Part shown: piece after piece, positions 17,493-26,780 of the stretch
Numbering within the stretch: the first letter of the stretch is position 1
How the letters are laid out: every line of letters starts with the position of its first letter
Source: Sphingomonas sp. HMP6
GTDB lineage: Bacteria > Pseudomonadota > Alphaproteobacteria > Sphingomonadales > Sphingomonadaceae
Length of the DNA stretch: 64,000 nt
Assembly: GCF_013374095.1 (NCBI RefSeq)
Contig: NZ_AP022672.1
Span: 929,501-993,500 of the forward strand
Reading direction: 5' to 3'
Position numbers and translations under genes: made by a program
The notes under the pieces: model-generated
What the model was told of the DNA's origin: nothing
Databases searched by the model: none
What the model saw: only the letters and a program-made list of their open reading frames with translations

Positions 17493-19312
17493 CAGCCCAT
17501 TCCCGTCAGCAGCGGTGAGGCCCCGCGCTCGGCCTCATTGGCGTTCGCGCGGAACAGGCCGAACAACTCGCGGCCCATGCCCTCGGCTTCGGGCGGTGCG
17601 GTGGCGGGGATGCGTGCCGCCCATTCCGCCGGGTCCACGCGCGCGAACAACTCGCCTGCGTCGGCATCCAGCCGGATCACGTCGCCGTCGCGCACGCGCG
17701 ACAGCGGCCCGTCGCCTAATGCCTCGGGCGAGCAATGGATCGCCGCGGGAACCTTGCCGCTCGCGCCCGACATGCGCCCGTCGGTGACCAGCGCGACGCG
17801 GAAGCCGCGGTTCTGCAGCACGCCGAGCGCGGGCGTGAGCTTGTGCAATTCGGGCATGCCATTGGCGCGCGGTCCTTGGAACCGCACCACGACGACGACG
17901 TCGCGGTCGAGTTCGCCCGCTTGGAATGCGGCTAGCACTGCCGCTTGATCCTCGAAGACACGCGCGGGTGCTTCGATCGTCCAGCGATCCCGCTCGACCG
18001 CGGATACCTTGATGCAGGCGCGGCCCAAGTTGCCGGCAAGGATCCGAAAGCCGCCTTCGGGGGCGAACGGTGTCGCTGGCGCGCGCAGGATCGAGTCATC
18101 GCCGCTCGCACCCGGATCGGTCCAGGCAAGCGCCTCTGCGTTATCCAGCACCGGCTTGCGTCCATAATCGGTCATGTCTTCGCCCGCGACGGTCAGCAAA
18201 TCGCGGTGGAGCAGCCCGGCATCGGCCAGTTCTCGGATCACGAACGCCATCCCGCCCGCACCCTCGAACCCGTTCACATCGGCCGACCCGTTGGGATAGA
18301 CCCGCGCGACGAGCGGGATCGCCTTGGAGAGGCGGTCGAAATCCTCCCAGTCGATCACGATGCCCGCGCACGCCGCGATAGCGGGCAAGTGCAGTAGATG
18401 GTTGGTCGATCCGCCAGTTGCGAGCAGCCCGATCGCGGCATTCACGATCGCCTTCTCATCCACGCACAGCCCGAGCGGACGGTACGAATCACCGCTCCAT
18501 CCGATCTGCGGCAAACGATGCACCGCTGCCCGTGTCAATTCCTGGCGCAGCTTGGTGCCGGGATTGATGAACGCCGCGCCGGGCATGTGCAGCCCCATCA
18601 TCTCCATCATCATCTGATTGGAATTGGCGGTGCCGTAGAAGGTGCAGGTGCCCTTGGAATGATAAGCGCCGATCTCGGCCTCAAGCAGCGCGTCGCGACC
18701 GACTTTTCCCTCCGCAAACGCTTCGCGCACCGCGACCTTGGCCTTGTTGGCGAGGCCCGAGGGCATCGGTCCTGCCGGGATGAACACCATCGGCAAATGG
18801 CCGAAGCGCAAAGCGCCCATCAGCAGGCCCGGCACGATCTTGTCGCAAATGCCGAGCAAGGCGGCACCCTCGAACGTGCCGTGGCTGAGCGCGATCGCGG
18901 TCGACAGGGCGATCGTGTCGCGGCTGAACAGCGACAATTCCATCCCCGCATAGCCCTGCGTCACGCCGTCGCACATTGCCGGCACGCCGCCCGCGACTTG
19001 CGCGGTCGCCCCGGCCTCGCGCGCCCACACCTTCATCTGTTCGGGATAGCGGTAATAGGGCGCGTGCGCCGAGAGCATGTCGTTGTAAGACGTGACGATG
19101 CCGATGTTCATCGCCTGACCCGTGACCAGCGTCGCGCGGTCTTCCTCGGTCCCGGCATAAGCGTGCGCGGCGTTGGCGCAGCCCATCGCCGGCCGCGCGA
19201 TATGCGTGTCGCGCGCGCGCGCGATCAGCCCGAGATACGCATCACGGGTGGGCTTCGACCGGGCGATGATCCGGTCGGTGACGGCGGCGATTTCGGGGTG
19301 AAGGGTGGTCAT
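17489..19312 (-). CDS. edd: 6-phosphogluconate dehydratase
   Basis: [4Fe-4S] dehydratase that converts 6-phosphogluconate to KDPG. 607 residues, the usual size for Edd. Signatures: [68 protein letters not shown] and [21 protein letters not shown] paralogous dehydratase, ilvD, lies at 46.9 kb. The ribosome-binding site GGAG (19324-19321), 8 bases before the ATG, overlaps the end of a REP-like repeat. Overlaps glk by 4 bases. Confidence 0.97.
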   Translation of the reverse strand: MTTLHPEIAAVTDRIIARSKPTRDAYLGLIARARDTHIARPAMGCANAAHAYAGTEEDRATLVTGQAMNIGIVTSYNDMLSAHAPYYRYPEQMKVWAREAGATAQVAGGVPAMCDGVTQGYAGMELSLFSRDTIALSTAIALSHGTFEGAALLGICDKIVPGLLMGALRFGHLPMVFIPAGPMPSGLANKAKVAVREAFAEGKVGRDALLEAEIGAYHSKGTCTFYGTANSNQMMMEMMGLHMPGAAFINPGTKLRQELTRAAVHRLPQIGWSGDSYRPLGLCVDEKAIVNAAIGLLATGGSTNHLLHLPAIAACAGIVIDWEDFDRLSKAIPLVARVYPNGSADVNGFEGAGGMAFVIRELADAGLLHRDLLTVAGEDMTDYGRKPVLDNAEALAWTDPGASGDDSILRAPATPFAPEGGFRILAGNLGRACIKVSAVERDRWTIEAPARVFEDQAAVLAAFQAGELDRDVVVVVRFQGPRANGMPELHKLTPALGVLQNRGFRVALVTDGRMSGASGKVPAAIHCSPEALGDGPLSRVRDGDVIRLDADAGELFARVDPAEWAARIPATAPPEAEGMGRELFGLFRANANEAERGASPLLTGMGW

Positions 19313-19322
19313 AGCCCTAACT

Positions 19323-19414
19323 CCGTTCGTGCTGAGCTTGTCGAAGCACAGCGTGCAGCAAACCGGGCCTGTTCGCGTGGCACGGGTCCTTCGACAGGCT
19401 CAGGGCGAACGGGG
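19323..19414. repeat. REP-like inverted repeat, family A copy 2
   Basis: Arms CCGTTCGTGCTGAGCTTGTC (from 19323) and TCGACAGGCTCAGGGCGAAC (to about 19410, with GGGG after) enclose about 40 bases. The interior (GTGCAGCAAACCG, then CGCGTGGC) resembles that of copy 3 in dnaE, so the 90-bp unit moves as a whole. It fills the pgl-edd gap inside the Entner-Doudoroff operon and could stabilise or separate the two parts of the mRNA. Confidence 0.92.
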
Positions 19415-19420
19415 TTTGCA

Positions 19421-20140
19421 TCATTCCGCCGCCCAGTGGATATCCACCGGCAGTTCCACATCCGCGAGCACGCGTCCGATCGGGTATTTCGACGACGGAC
19501 CCTGCTTGATCGCGTCCTCGATCACCTTCTTCTTCGCGTCACCGGTCACCGCAATGATCAGCGCGCGCGCGGAAATCATCGCTTCGCGGCTGAGCGTCAC
19601 ACGCGCGACGGGCGCGTCCTTCGGCATCGGATCGGGCATCACGCCCAGCGCACGCCGCTCCTTCGGGCCGGCCAGTGCCTCGTCATAATCGGGGCCGGGG
19701 AAGATCGATCCGGTGTGCCCGTCCGCGCCGACGCCGAGCAGGCACAGGTCGAGCGGCCAGTGCAGATCCTGCATCAGCGCATCGGCCGAGCGCCCTGCGG
19801 CTTTGTAATCGGCGGTCGCGTTGGGAACGATCGGCATGACCCGCGCGCCCTTTGGCAGAAACGCCTTGGCGATCATCGTCACGTTCGACAGCGGATCACC
19901 CAGCGGCACGATGCGCTCGTCCACCGGCACGATCGTGACGCGCTTCCAGTCATGCTTGGCGGCGGCAAGCTTCGCATAGATCGGGATCGGCGTCTTGCCA
20001 CCCGACAGCGCGATCACCGCCGCACCGCGCGCATCGATCGCGCTGTCGATGATGAAACCGATGTCGCCCGCGACAGCCTCGGCCATCTCCTCGGCATCCT
20101 CATAATCCCACCATTCGATTTCGTGGTCGTCGTCGCTCAT
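19421..20140 (-). CDS. pgl: 6-phosphogluconolactonase
   Basis: Hydrolyses 6-phosphogluconolactone, linking Zwf to Edd. 239 residues from the ATG at 20140, which has GGAGAG 5 bases upstream; an in-frame TTG at 20152 is less likely. Family motifs: ALSGGKTPIPIYAKL, VPVDERIVPLGDPLSNVTM and LLGVGADGHTGSIFPG. It lies 39 bases after zwf, and the gap to edd is occupied by the family A repeat. Confidence 0.95.
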   Translation of the reverse strand: MSDDDHEIEWWDYEDAEEMAEAVAGDIGFIIDSAIDARGAAVIALSGGKTPIPIYAKLAAAKHDWKRVTIVPVDERIVPLGDPLSNVTMIAKAFLPKGARVMPIVPNATADYKAAGRSADALMQDLHWPLDLCLLGVGADGHTGSIFPGPDYDEALAGPKERRALGVMPDPMPKDAPVARVTLSREAMISARALIIAVTGDAKKKVIEDAIKQGPSSKYPIGRVLADVELPVDIHWAAE

Positions 20141-20179
20141 CACACTCTCCAAAATCTGTAAAATTCGGGCGGCACGAAA

Positions 20180-21646
20180 TCAATCGTCCTGCCAGGTAAC
20201 CCCGTCACGCTCGGTTAGCGCAATCGCGGCGCTTGGACCCCAACTGCCCGAGGCGTAATTCTTGGGCTTCATGTCGTTCGCCACCCAGCCGGCCCGGATT
20301 GCGTCGATCCAGCTCCATTGCGCCTCGACCTCGTCGCGCCGCACGAACAGCGTTTGGTCGCCCTCGATCAGATCGAGCAGCAGCCGCTCATAGGCGATAC
20401 GGCGCGGGCGTCCGGCAAATTCAGCGTCGAGGCTGAGGTTCAGCGGCACTTCGCGCAAGCGGATACCGTCGCGGTCGAGCCCCGGCTCCTTGGCCATCAT
20501 CAGCATCTGGACATATTCCTCGGGCTGCAAGCGGATGACTAAGACGTTGGGCTGGAGCAGGCCGCCCCGGTTCGAGAACATCGAATGCGGCACCGGCTTG
20601 AACTGGATCGCGATTTCGCTGCGCCGCGTGGTCATGCGCTTGCCGGTACGCAGGTAGAACGGCACGCCCTGCCAGCGCCAATTGTCGACATGCGCCTTGA
20701 TCGCGACAAAGGTCTCGGTGGTCGATGGCTTGCCGAGTTCGTCGATATAGCCCTTGACGATCTCGCCGCCGCTCGCGCCCGCGGCGTACTGCCCCGTCAC
20801 CGACATCAGCGGCGCGTCCGCAGGTTCGATTGCGCGAAGCGAGCGGAACACCTTGGCTTTCTCGTCGCGGATCGCGGTGCCGTCGAAGCTGGCAGGGGGT
20901 TCCATCGCGATCAACGCGAGCAGCTGGAGCATATGATTGGCGACCATGTCGCGCAAAGCACCCGCGCCGTCATAATAAGCCGCGCGCTCTTCCAGCCCGA
21001 CCGTTTCCGAAATCGTGATCTGGATATTGTCGATGCCGCGCGCATTCCACACCGGCTCGAAGAAACTGTTGCCGAAGCGCAAGGCGAGGATGTTCTGGAC
21101 GGTTTCCTTGCCGAGATAATGGTCGATCCTGAAGGTGCGGTCCTCCGAAAAGGCTGAGGCGACAGTGTCGTTGATTTCCTTGCTCGACGCTAGATCGTAG
21201 CCGAGCGGCTTTTCCAGACCGATCCGCACCGTCTCCCCAGCAAGCCCCGCCGAATCGAGGCCGCGAATCACCGCTTCGAACAATGACGGCGCCGTCGACA
21301 GGAAGATCGCCAGGCCGCCCGAAACGTCGCCCACCTTCTCCGCCAACTGCTGGTAGTGCGCGAGATCGGTTGCATCGAGCGCTTGGTACTGGACGCGTTC
21401 CAGAAAGCTCTTGGTCGCCTTCTCGTCCTTGCGGTCGGCCGGCAGGAACTCGTCCAGCGCGGCCTTCGCGAACTTGCGATAACTTGCATCGCTATGTTCG
21501 GACCGCGCGGTGCCCGTGATCGTTAGCCCATCGGGCAACAATCCATCGGCGTGCAGGCCATAGAGCGACGGCAGCAGCATGCGCTGGGCAAGGTCTCCGG
21601 TCGCGCCGAAGAGCAACAGCTTGGCGACGGGCGTGCGGACATGCAT
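20180..21646 (-). CDS. zwf: glucose-6-phosphate 1-dehydrogenase
   Basis: First committed step of the Entner-Doudoroff and oxidative pentose phosphate routes. 488 residues, with the coenzyme motif FGATGDLAQRMLLPSLYGL, the substrate-binding active-site segment RIDHYLGKETVQNILALRFG, and IGLEKPLGYDL. AGGAGG is present but 12 bases from the ATG. First gene of the cluster; no HexR-like regulator is adjacent, so control is not evident from the sequence. Confidence 0.97.
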   Translation of the reverse strand: MHVRTPVAKLLLFGATGDLAQRMLLPSLYGLHADGLLPDGLTITGTARSEHSDASYRKFAKAALDEFLPADRKDEKATKSFLERVQYQALDATDLAHYQQLAEKVGDVSGGLAIFLSTAPSLFEAVIRGLDSAGLAGETVRIGLEKPLGYDLASSKEINDTVASAFSEDRTFRIDHYLGKETVQNILALRFGNSFFEPVWNARGIDNIQITISETVGLEERAAYYDGAGALRDMVANHMLQLLALIAMEPPASFDGTAIRDEKAKVFRSLRAIEPADAPLMSVTGQYAAGASGGEIVKGYIDELGKPSTTETFVAIKAHVDNWRWQGVPFYLRTGKRMTTRRSEIAIQFKPVPHSMFSNRGGLLQPNVLVIRLQPEEYVQMLMMAKEPGLDRDGIRLREVPLNLSLDAEFAGRPRRIAYERLLLDLIEGDQTLFVRRDEVEAQWSWIDAIRAGWVANDMKPKNYASGSWGPSAAIALTERDGVTWQDD

Positions 21647-21724
21647 TGCGAGGCGACCTCCTGGGGAAGGGTTTCCCTAATCAGGCAGACGCGTGCCGCC
21701 AAGGTGAATACGTAGGTTTCGACC

Positions 21725-22654
21725 CTAAAGCGTCAAACCTGCGACGGGATCGAGTCCGGCCATGATATTGAAGTTCTGAACCGCCGCGCCCGCCGCGCCC
21801 TTGCCGAGGTTGTCGAGCGTCGCGATCAGGCGCGCCTGGCCGGTATCGGCATTGCCGCACACGCGCAGCGTCAGCCGGTCGGTCCCGGCGTCATCCTCGA
21901 TCTGCACGACGGCATCTGCTCCCGATGCGATGCGGATCACTTTGCTGTCGGCATAGGCCTCGCGCAGTACCGCCTCGCACACGTGCAGCGTCGGGCGTCG
22001 CGTGAACATGTGCAGCGGAAGGCCGATTTCGACGATCATCCCGCGATACGTGTTGGCAACCGACGGCATAAAGATCGGCGGGTGCGCGAGCCGCGAATGC
22101 TTCTGCATTTCCGGCACATGCTTGTGGACCAGGCCGAGCGCATAGGCGTGCGCGGCTGGGGGCGGGTTCACGCCTTCGAAGTCGGCGATCATCGCCTTGC
22201 CGCCGCCCGAATATCCCGACACGGCATTGACGCAGACTGCCCAGTCGACAGGCACGAGACCGGCGCGCACCAACGGCCGGATCAAGGCCAGGAAGCCAGT
22301 CGGATAGCAACCGGGGTTGCTTACGCGTTTCGCGTCCGTGATGGCCGCTGTCTGGAACGGTTCCAGTTCTGGAAAACCATACGTCCAGCCATCCGCCGTG
22401 CGGTGCGCGGTCGATGCGTCGATCACCCGGGTCCGGTCGTTGGCGATCAGCGCGACGGCTTCTCGCGCGGCATCGTCGGGCAGGCACAAAATGACGAAGT
22501 CGCTGTCGTTGAGCGCTTCTGCCCGCGCGGTGGAGTCCTTGCGCCGCGCATCGTCGAGTTCGATCAGCGTGACGTCGCTACGTCCCGCCATCCGTTCGCG
22601 AATCTCAAGGCCAGTCGTTCCGGCGGCCCCGTCGATGAAAAGCGATACGCTCAT
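21725..22654 (-). CDS. argC: N-acetyl-gamma-glutamyl-phosphate reductase
   Basis: NADPH-dependent reduction in arginine synthesis. 309 residues, the size of the short (type 2) ArgC. GAAGTTGLEIRERM forms the coenzyme site, C116 in SNPGCYPTG is the catalytic thiol, and HKHVPEM carries the conserved His. Its ATG overlaps the stop of the SH3-like gene by 4 bases (ATGA). No other arginine gene is nearby. Confidence 0.96.
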   Translation of the reverse strand: MSVSLFIDGAAGTTGLEIRERMAGRSDVTLIELDDARRKDSTARAEALNDSDFVILCLPDDAAREAVALIANDRTRVIDASTAHRTADGWTYGFPELEPFQTAAITDAKRVSNPGCYPTGFLALIRPLVRAGLVPVDWAVCVNAVSGYSGGGKAMIADFEGVNPPPAAHAYALGLVHKHVPEMQKHSRLAHPPIFMPSVANTYRGMIVEIGLPLHMFTRRPTLHVCEAVLREAYADSKVIRIASGADAVVQIEDDAGTDRLTLRVCGNADTGQARLIATLDNLGKGAAGAAVQNFNIMAGLDPVAGLTL

Positions 22655-23058
22655 GCGCTTGGCCAGGAAAGGGCATCGGCGTCTACATAGCCGACCAGAT
22701 TGTGCGCCGGCGACCGACCCCAGGCGCGTCCCTTCACAAACTCGAGCACCTCGAAAACGTCGCCCACCGCAAGCTCGGCCAGATCGCCCGATTGCAAATC
22801 CGTGCCCTGGCGCAAGGGCGTGGCCGCCACCACGATGCGCGGCACCGAAGCCGCGTAATGCGGCGCAAAAACCTGATCCGCGAGCCGAATGTCCGCCAGA
22901 TCGCGCCGCACCGCATTGTGCAATGGATCGAGTCGCACCGACGCGCCGCGCAGCGCGAAGCTGTTACGCGGAGGCGCTGCGGACGACGCGAGCGGGTGCG
23001 CTGCGTCCGTTGGTTGGTTGTGGCGTGCTGTCGCCGATGAACTGTCCGAAGTCGTCAA
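22651..23058 (-). CDS. SH3-like / NlpC-P60-type targeting domain protein, start uncertain
   Basis: The conserved part (FALRGASVRLDPLHNAVRRD, LADIRLADQVFAPHYA, then GDVFEVLEFVKGRAWGRS and NLVGYVDADAL) reads as a bacterial SH3-like module of the kind placed before NlpC/P60 peptidases, with no peptidase domain attached. The stop overlaps argC by 4 bases. The beginning lies inside the end of the MarR gene in another frame. I favour TTG at 23058 (GAGGGGG 9 bases upstream, 95-base overlap); ATG at 23109 gives a 146-base overlap but has no ribosome-binding site. No signal peptide. Confidence 0.7.
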   Translation of the reverse strand: MTTSDSSSATARHNQPTDAAHPLASSAAPPRNSFALRGASVRLDPLHNAVRRDLADIRLADQVFAPHYAASVPRIVVAATPLRQGTDLQSGDLAELAVGDVFEVLEFVKGRAWGRSPAHNLVGYVDADALSWPSA

Positions 23059-23350
23059 GAAACTCTGCCCCCTCGGCGGTACGTGCGACGAAGATGTTGC
23101 GCTTGTCATTATCGTCGCGTTGACGGCGCAGATAGCCCAGGGTGCCGAGCCTGTTCAAGGCGCGCGTGACGACCGGCTTCGATACGTTGAGCATCGCCGC
23201 CAATCCGCGCACCGTGTGCGGACCCGGTTTTAGATACACGACGAGAAGCAGGGCCATTTGACGGTTGGTCAGGTCGGGTTCACCCGAACGGACATAATCC
23301 ACGAGAGTTCGCATCCATTCGGTAAGGGCGTGATCGGAGGTTAAAGCCAC
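22964..23350 (-). CDS. MarR-family transcriptional regulator
   Basis: 128 residues with a winged helix-turn-helix: LTNRQMALLLVVYLKPGPHT, VRGLAAMLNVSKPVVTRALN (recognition helix), then RLGTLGYLRRQRDDNDKRN, the DxR wing typical of MarR. The reading frame opens with GTG (23350); ATG at residue 13 is an alternative. The last 15-20 residues are a Ser/Arg-rich tail overlapping the next gene. It is divergent from secG across a 200-base gap, which is a likely site for autoregulation. The ligand and targets are unknown. Confidence 0.88.
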   Translation of the reverse strand: MALTSDHALTEWMRTLVDYVRSGEPDLTNRQMALLLVVYLKPGPHTVRGLAAMLNVSKPVVTRALNRLGTLGYLRRQRDDNDKRNIFVARTAEGAEFLDDFGQFIGDSTPQPTNGRSAPARVVRSASA

Positions 23351-23551
23351 GGTTAGTGTCCGTAAATAACTCGGTAAATCCCCACAATCGGGGACATTCC
23401 TGACGCCTTAACGCGCCGAATGCCGTCGGGTTTCAATACGGTGGCGAAATGTCGATTAACCCATCCGGTCGTTGCGGCGGTTGATCGCACGCGGCACCTC
23501 GCCTATGTGCCCGGCTTCGCTGTACGCAGCATCAAGGATTCAGCCCGCTTC

Positions 23552-23956
23552 ATGTTTCTTTTTCAGTTTCTCCTCGTCGTCCATGCCGTGATCGCGGCTG
23601 CACTCGTCGGCGTCATTCTCGTCCAAAAGTCCGAAGGCGGCGGGCTTGGCATGGGCGGGAGCCCCGCGGGCCTGATGTCGGCACGCGGCGCTGCCGATTT
23701 CCTAACGCGTGCCACCTCGATTCTCGGCGCGTCGTTCATCCTTCTCAGCATCGTGCTGGCGGTGCTGGCCGCGCAGGGACGCAGCACCAAGATCGACACG
23801 TCGCTTGCGCGCGGCGCTCGCGCGACCGCACCGGTCCTGCCGGCGGCCCCGGCAGGGGACCCCAATGCCGCGCCATTCTCGGCCGGCGCACGAAGCGCGT
23901 TGCAGAATCAGGCCGCCCCGCCGGCCGACAATGGTTCGGTGCCGCTCGCTCAGTAA
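23552..23956 (+). CDS. secG: preprotein translocase subunit SecG
   Basis: Accessory subunit of SecYEG, 134 residues. Two membrane segments (residues 3-24 and about 53-74) flank the conserved cytoplasmic loop VILVQKSEGGGLGMGGSPAG; ATSILG follows. The C terminus is a long Ala/Pro-rich tail, common in Alphaproteobacteria. I start at MFLFQFLLVVHAV (23552); the codons upstream do not resemble SecG. It precedes pyrG by 94 bases, a usual pairing. Confidence 0.95.
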   Translation: MFLFQFLLVVHAVIAAALVGVILVQKSEGGGLGMGGSPAGLMSARGAADFLTRATSILGASFILLSIVLAVLAAQGRSTKIDTSLARGARATAPVLPAAPAGDPNAAPFSAGARSALQNQAAPPADNGSVPLAQ

Positions 23957-24050
23957 CTCGCGCGCGGCTCAGATAGCCGCGTAGTTTTCCACAATAGACG
24001 GAGTCGCACGCTTGCCGTGCCACCCCGCTTGACGCTAGGCCTTTGCTCCC

Positions 24051-25685
24051 ATGGCGCGGTTCATTTTTATCACCGGCGGCGTGGTTTCCTCGCTCGGCAA
24101 GGGTCTCATGGCGGCGAGCCTCGCGGCATTGCTGCAAGCGCGCGGCTATCGCGTCCGAATTCGCAAGTTCGATCCGTACCTTAACGTCGATCCTGGGACG
24201 ATGTCGCCCTATCAGCACGGCGAAGTCTATGTGACCGATGACGGCGCGGAGACCGATCTCGATCTCGGCCATTACGAGCGCTTTACCGGCGTCGCATCGC
24301 GGCAGTCGGACAATGTCACTTCGGGGCGAATCTACCAACAGATCATCACGCGTGAGCGGCGCGGTGATTACCTGGGCGCCACGGTGCAGGTGATTCCGCA
24401 CGTGACCGACGCGATAAAGGAATTTGCCCAGGCCGAAACCGAAGATCTCGATTTTGTGCTATGCGAGATCGGCGGGACGGTCGGCGACATCGAATCGCTC
24501 CCCTTCATCGAGGCGATCCGGCAGCTTCGCAATGATCTCGGCCGCGGCAATTCGGTCAGCATTCACGTCACGCTGGTGCCCTACATCGCTGCCGCTGGCG
24601 AATTGAAGACCAAGCCGACGCAGCATTCCGTGCGCGAACTCGCGGCGCTGGGCGTGCAGCCCGACGTGCTGGTATGCAGGTGCGAACAGCCTTTGCCCGA
24701 CAGCGACCGCGCCAAGATCGCGTTGTTCTGCAACGTGCCCAAGGAAGCGGTTATTCCTGCGCTCGATGCAAAGAGCATCTACGCGGTGCCGGTGCAATAT
24801 CACGAGGAGGGCCTCGACGATGCCGTCCTCAATGCGTTCGGCATCCTGCCCGGCAGCGCTCCCGATCTTTCACGCTGGACCGATATCATGGACCGGGTGA
24901 CCAACCCCGAGGGCGAGGTCACGATCGGCGTCGTCGGCAAGTATGTCGGCCTGCAGGATGCCTATAAGTCGCTCAACGAAGCGCTGGTGCACGGTGGCAT
25001 CGCCAACAAGGTGAAGGTCAATATCGAGTGGATCGACGCCGAGCTGTTCGAGGCCGATGACGCGGACATCGCCGCGCGGCTTGAGCCGCTGCACGCAATC
25101 CTCGTGCCCGGCGCGTTCGGCGAGCGGGGTGCGGAGGGCAAGATCGCCAGCGTGCGCTTCGCGCGCGAACGTGACATTCCGTATTTCGGCATTTGCTTCG
25201 GAATGCAGATGGCCTGCGTCGAAGGCGCACGCGACCTGGCGGGAATTGCGGACGCATCGTCGACCGAATTTGGCCCGACGGAGGAGCCGGTGGTTGGCAT
25301 GATCACCGAATGGATGACCGCCGAGGGCGTCCAAACCCGCGAGGCTGGAGGGGATCTCGGCGGGACGATGCGGCTCGGCGCTTATCCTGCCACGCTGGAC
25401 GGAAATTCGGTCGTATCCAGCATCTACGGCGGCACCGACATTTCCGAGCGCCACCGCCACCGCTATGAGGTCAACACCGCGTATCGCGAGGCGCTGGAAA
25501 GGGGTGGGCTGGTGTTCAGCGGCATGTCCCCCGACGGTATGCTCCCCGAAATCGTCGAACGTCCCGATCATCCCTGGTTCGTCGGCGTGCAATTCCATCC
25601 CGAACTGAAGAGCAAGCCGTTTGACCCGCACCCGCTCTTTGCTAGCTTTATCGGCGCGGCGGTCAGACAATCTCGGCTGGTCTGA
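24051..25685 (+). CDS. pyrG: CTP synthase
   Basis: ATP- and glutamine-dependent amination of UTP to CTP. 544 residues with two domains: synthetase with [14 protein letters not shown] (P-loop) and [20 protein letters not shown], and class I glutamine amidotransferase from about residue 290 with catalytic C382 in GICFGMQMA and the His/Glu pair in [12 protein letters not shown] and C termini are canonical. No strong Shine-Dalgarno precedes the ATG. Confidence 0.98.
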   Translation: MARFIFITGGVVSSLGKGLMAASLAALLQARGYRVRIRKFDPYLNVDPGTMSPYQHGEVYVTDDGAETDLDLGHYERFTGVASRQSDNVTSGRIYQQIITRERRGDYLGATVQVIPHVTDAIKEFAQAETEDLDFVLCEIGGTVGDIESLPFIEAIRQLRNDLGRGNSVSIHVTLVPYIAAAGELKTKPTQHSVRELAALGVQPDVLVCRCEQPLPDSDRAKIALFCNVPKEAVIPALDAKSIYAVPVQYHEEGLDDAVLNAFGILPGSAPDLSRWTDIMDRVTNPEGEVTIGVVGKYVGLQDAYKSLNEALVHGGIANKVKVNIEWIDAELFEADDADIAARLEPLHAILVPGAFGERGAEGKIASVRFARERDIPYFGICFGMQMACVEGARDLAGIADASSTEFGPTEEPVVGMITEWMTAEGVQTREAGGDLGGTMRLGAYPATLDGNSVVSSIYGGTDISERHRHRYEVNTAYREALERGGLVFSGMSPDGMLPEIVERPDHPWFVGVQFHPELKSKPFDPHPLFASFIGAAVRQSRLV

Positions 25686-25748
25686 TTTTCCTGTTTTAGG
25701 CAAGTCTCGAAGAACAAACGGAATGATCCGTTTGTGCAGCTATGCGAA

Positions 25749-25976
25749 ATGTGGGACATTCCTGTCGATCAAAACAGGGCGTACCTCGTGGATGAAAAGC
25801 GGGTCCAGGATGAAGCGAGCCAGGTGGAAGCAGGCGACAATGCCGTCCACGTTCAGGGGCCTGCCGATGTCGACGTCTTGTTGACCCCACGAGCGGCGCT
25901 GGAAACCGCGCGACGACTTGGGGAAGCCGCGGTCGAATCGATCATCAACAACGCGATCGATGACAAACAGAACTAA
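25749..25976 (+). CDS. small conserved-looking protein after pyrG
   Basis: About 75 residues from ATG 25749 (MWDIPVDQNRAYLVDEKRVQ), with GTG starts possible at 25734 and 25789. The C-terminal half (LLTPRAALETARRLGEAAVE) looks like a regular amphipathic helix, and its composition is that of a real protein. I do not recognise a family. It is less GC-rich than its neighbours. It ends 30 bases before a terminator, so a real transcript end follows it. Confidence 0.55.
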   Translation: MWDIPVDQNRAYLVDEKRVQDEASQVEAGDNAVHVQGPADVDVLLTPRAALETARRLGEAAVESIINNAIDDKQN

Positions 25977-26005
25977 ATCTTCAGTTTACGCATGTTTTAC
26001 CAATA

Positions 26006-26036
26006 GGGCGCCCAGATCGCTCCGGGCGCCCCGTTT
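26006..26036. terminator. hairpin terminator between convergent genes
   Basis: GGGCGCCC (26006-26013) and GGGCGCCC (26024-26031) form an 8-bp self-complementary stem with a 10-base loop, followed by CCGTTTA. It lies between the small gene after pyrG and hsp20, which converge here, and probably ends both transcripts. The T tract is short. Confidence 0.7.
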
Positions 26037-26045
26037 ACGATATTC

Positions 26046-26519
26046 TCACGCTGCCTGCGCTTCGCCCGGCGTATCGTCGACCGCGACGAGCGGTGCGCCG
26101 GTTTTGATCGCGATTGTCTTCGGCTTCATTGCCTCGGGCACTTCGCGGATCAGGTCGATCACGAGTAATCCGTCATTCAGCCGCGCATCCTCGACCCGCA
26201 CGAAATCGGCGAGTTCGAAGCGGCGCTCGAAGCTGCGATTGGCGATGCCGATGTGCAGGAACGACGCGGCGTTTCCTTCGCTTGCATCCTTGCGGCCCTT
26301 CACCTGCAACAGGTTCTGCTGCGCGACGATCTCGATCTCGTCGCGGGAAAAACCAGCGACCGCGAGCGTGATGCGGAAATGGTCGCCATCGAGTCGCTCA
26401 AGGTTAAACGGCGGGTAATTGTCGGCACTGGCCTGCCGGGCATTGGCCTCAAGCATATCGAACAACCGGTCGAACCCCACGGTCGAGCGGCGATAGGGGG
26501 TCAAATCGAACTGACGCAT
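26046..26519 (-). CDS. small heat-shock protein (Hsp20/IbpA type)
   Basis: Alpha-crystallin-domain holdase that keeps unfolding proteins soluble. 157 residues from ATG 26519, with GAGGAG 8 bases upstream. MRQFDLTPYRRSTVGFDRLF is the typical class A N terminus of IbpA-like proteins; the core shows FRITLAVAGFSRDEIEIVAQ, LLQVKGRK, and a C-terminal GLLVIDLIREVPEAMKPKTI with an I-x-I-like anchor. No clear ROSE thermometer could be drawn in the leader. Confidence 0.93.
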   Translation of the reverse strand: MRQFDLTPYRRSTVGFDRLFDMLEANARQASADNYPPFNLERLDGDHFRITLAVAGFSRDEIEIVAQQNLLQVKGRKDASEGNAASFLHIGIANRSFERRFELADFVRVEDARLNDGLLVIDLIREVPEAMKPKTIAIKTGAPLVAVDDTPGEAQAA

Positions 26520-26780
26520 TGATAGTCTCCTCAACACAAGCGAGTTTGCTTCTGCGGGCGGCGGCCCACCTGTGTGCGACCCGCCCGGTGCAGCCCGTTT
26601 TGGCGCCGCACAGCGCAAATCTGGTTCGTTTCATCGTTGGTTCAAGAGGTGAAATGGCAGATTTCCGCAGGCCTAAAGTCCGGCTTTTGCGTCCTAAAGA
26701 ATCCCTCACGGTGATAATCCCCCGAAATGGTAGGCATTATAGGTTACTCCGGGGGGATGGCCCCGACCAAGGGGATTGTC
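26520..26780. promoter_or_regulatory. divergent hsp20 / TonB receptor control region with structured receptor leader
   Basis: This 261-base gap must carry both promoters. On the receptor side a long hairpin can form: TCCCCCG (26718-26724) with CGGGGGGA (26750-26757). A second small hairpin, CCCC (26761-26764) with GGGG (26771-26774), loop GACCAA, covers the likely Shine-Dalgarno AAGGGG (26769-26774), 6 bases before the ATG at 26781. This suggests translation control in the leader. I could not match it to a known riboswitch class, and I see no convincing Fur box. Confidence 0.4.

Noticed and set aside
18398..20161. 587-codon plus-strand open frame opposite edd and pgl
   Set aside because: Crosses two well-defined genes and a repeat, and has an Arg/His-rich shadow composition.
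26520..26600. ROSE-type RNA thermometer before hsp20
   Set aside because: The GAGGAG site can pair only weakly with CTC upstream, and the conserved UUGCU-type element of ROSE is not in the right place.
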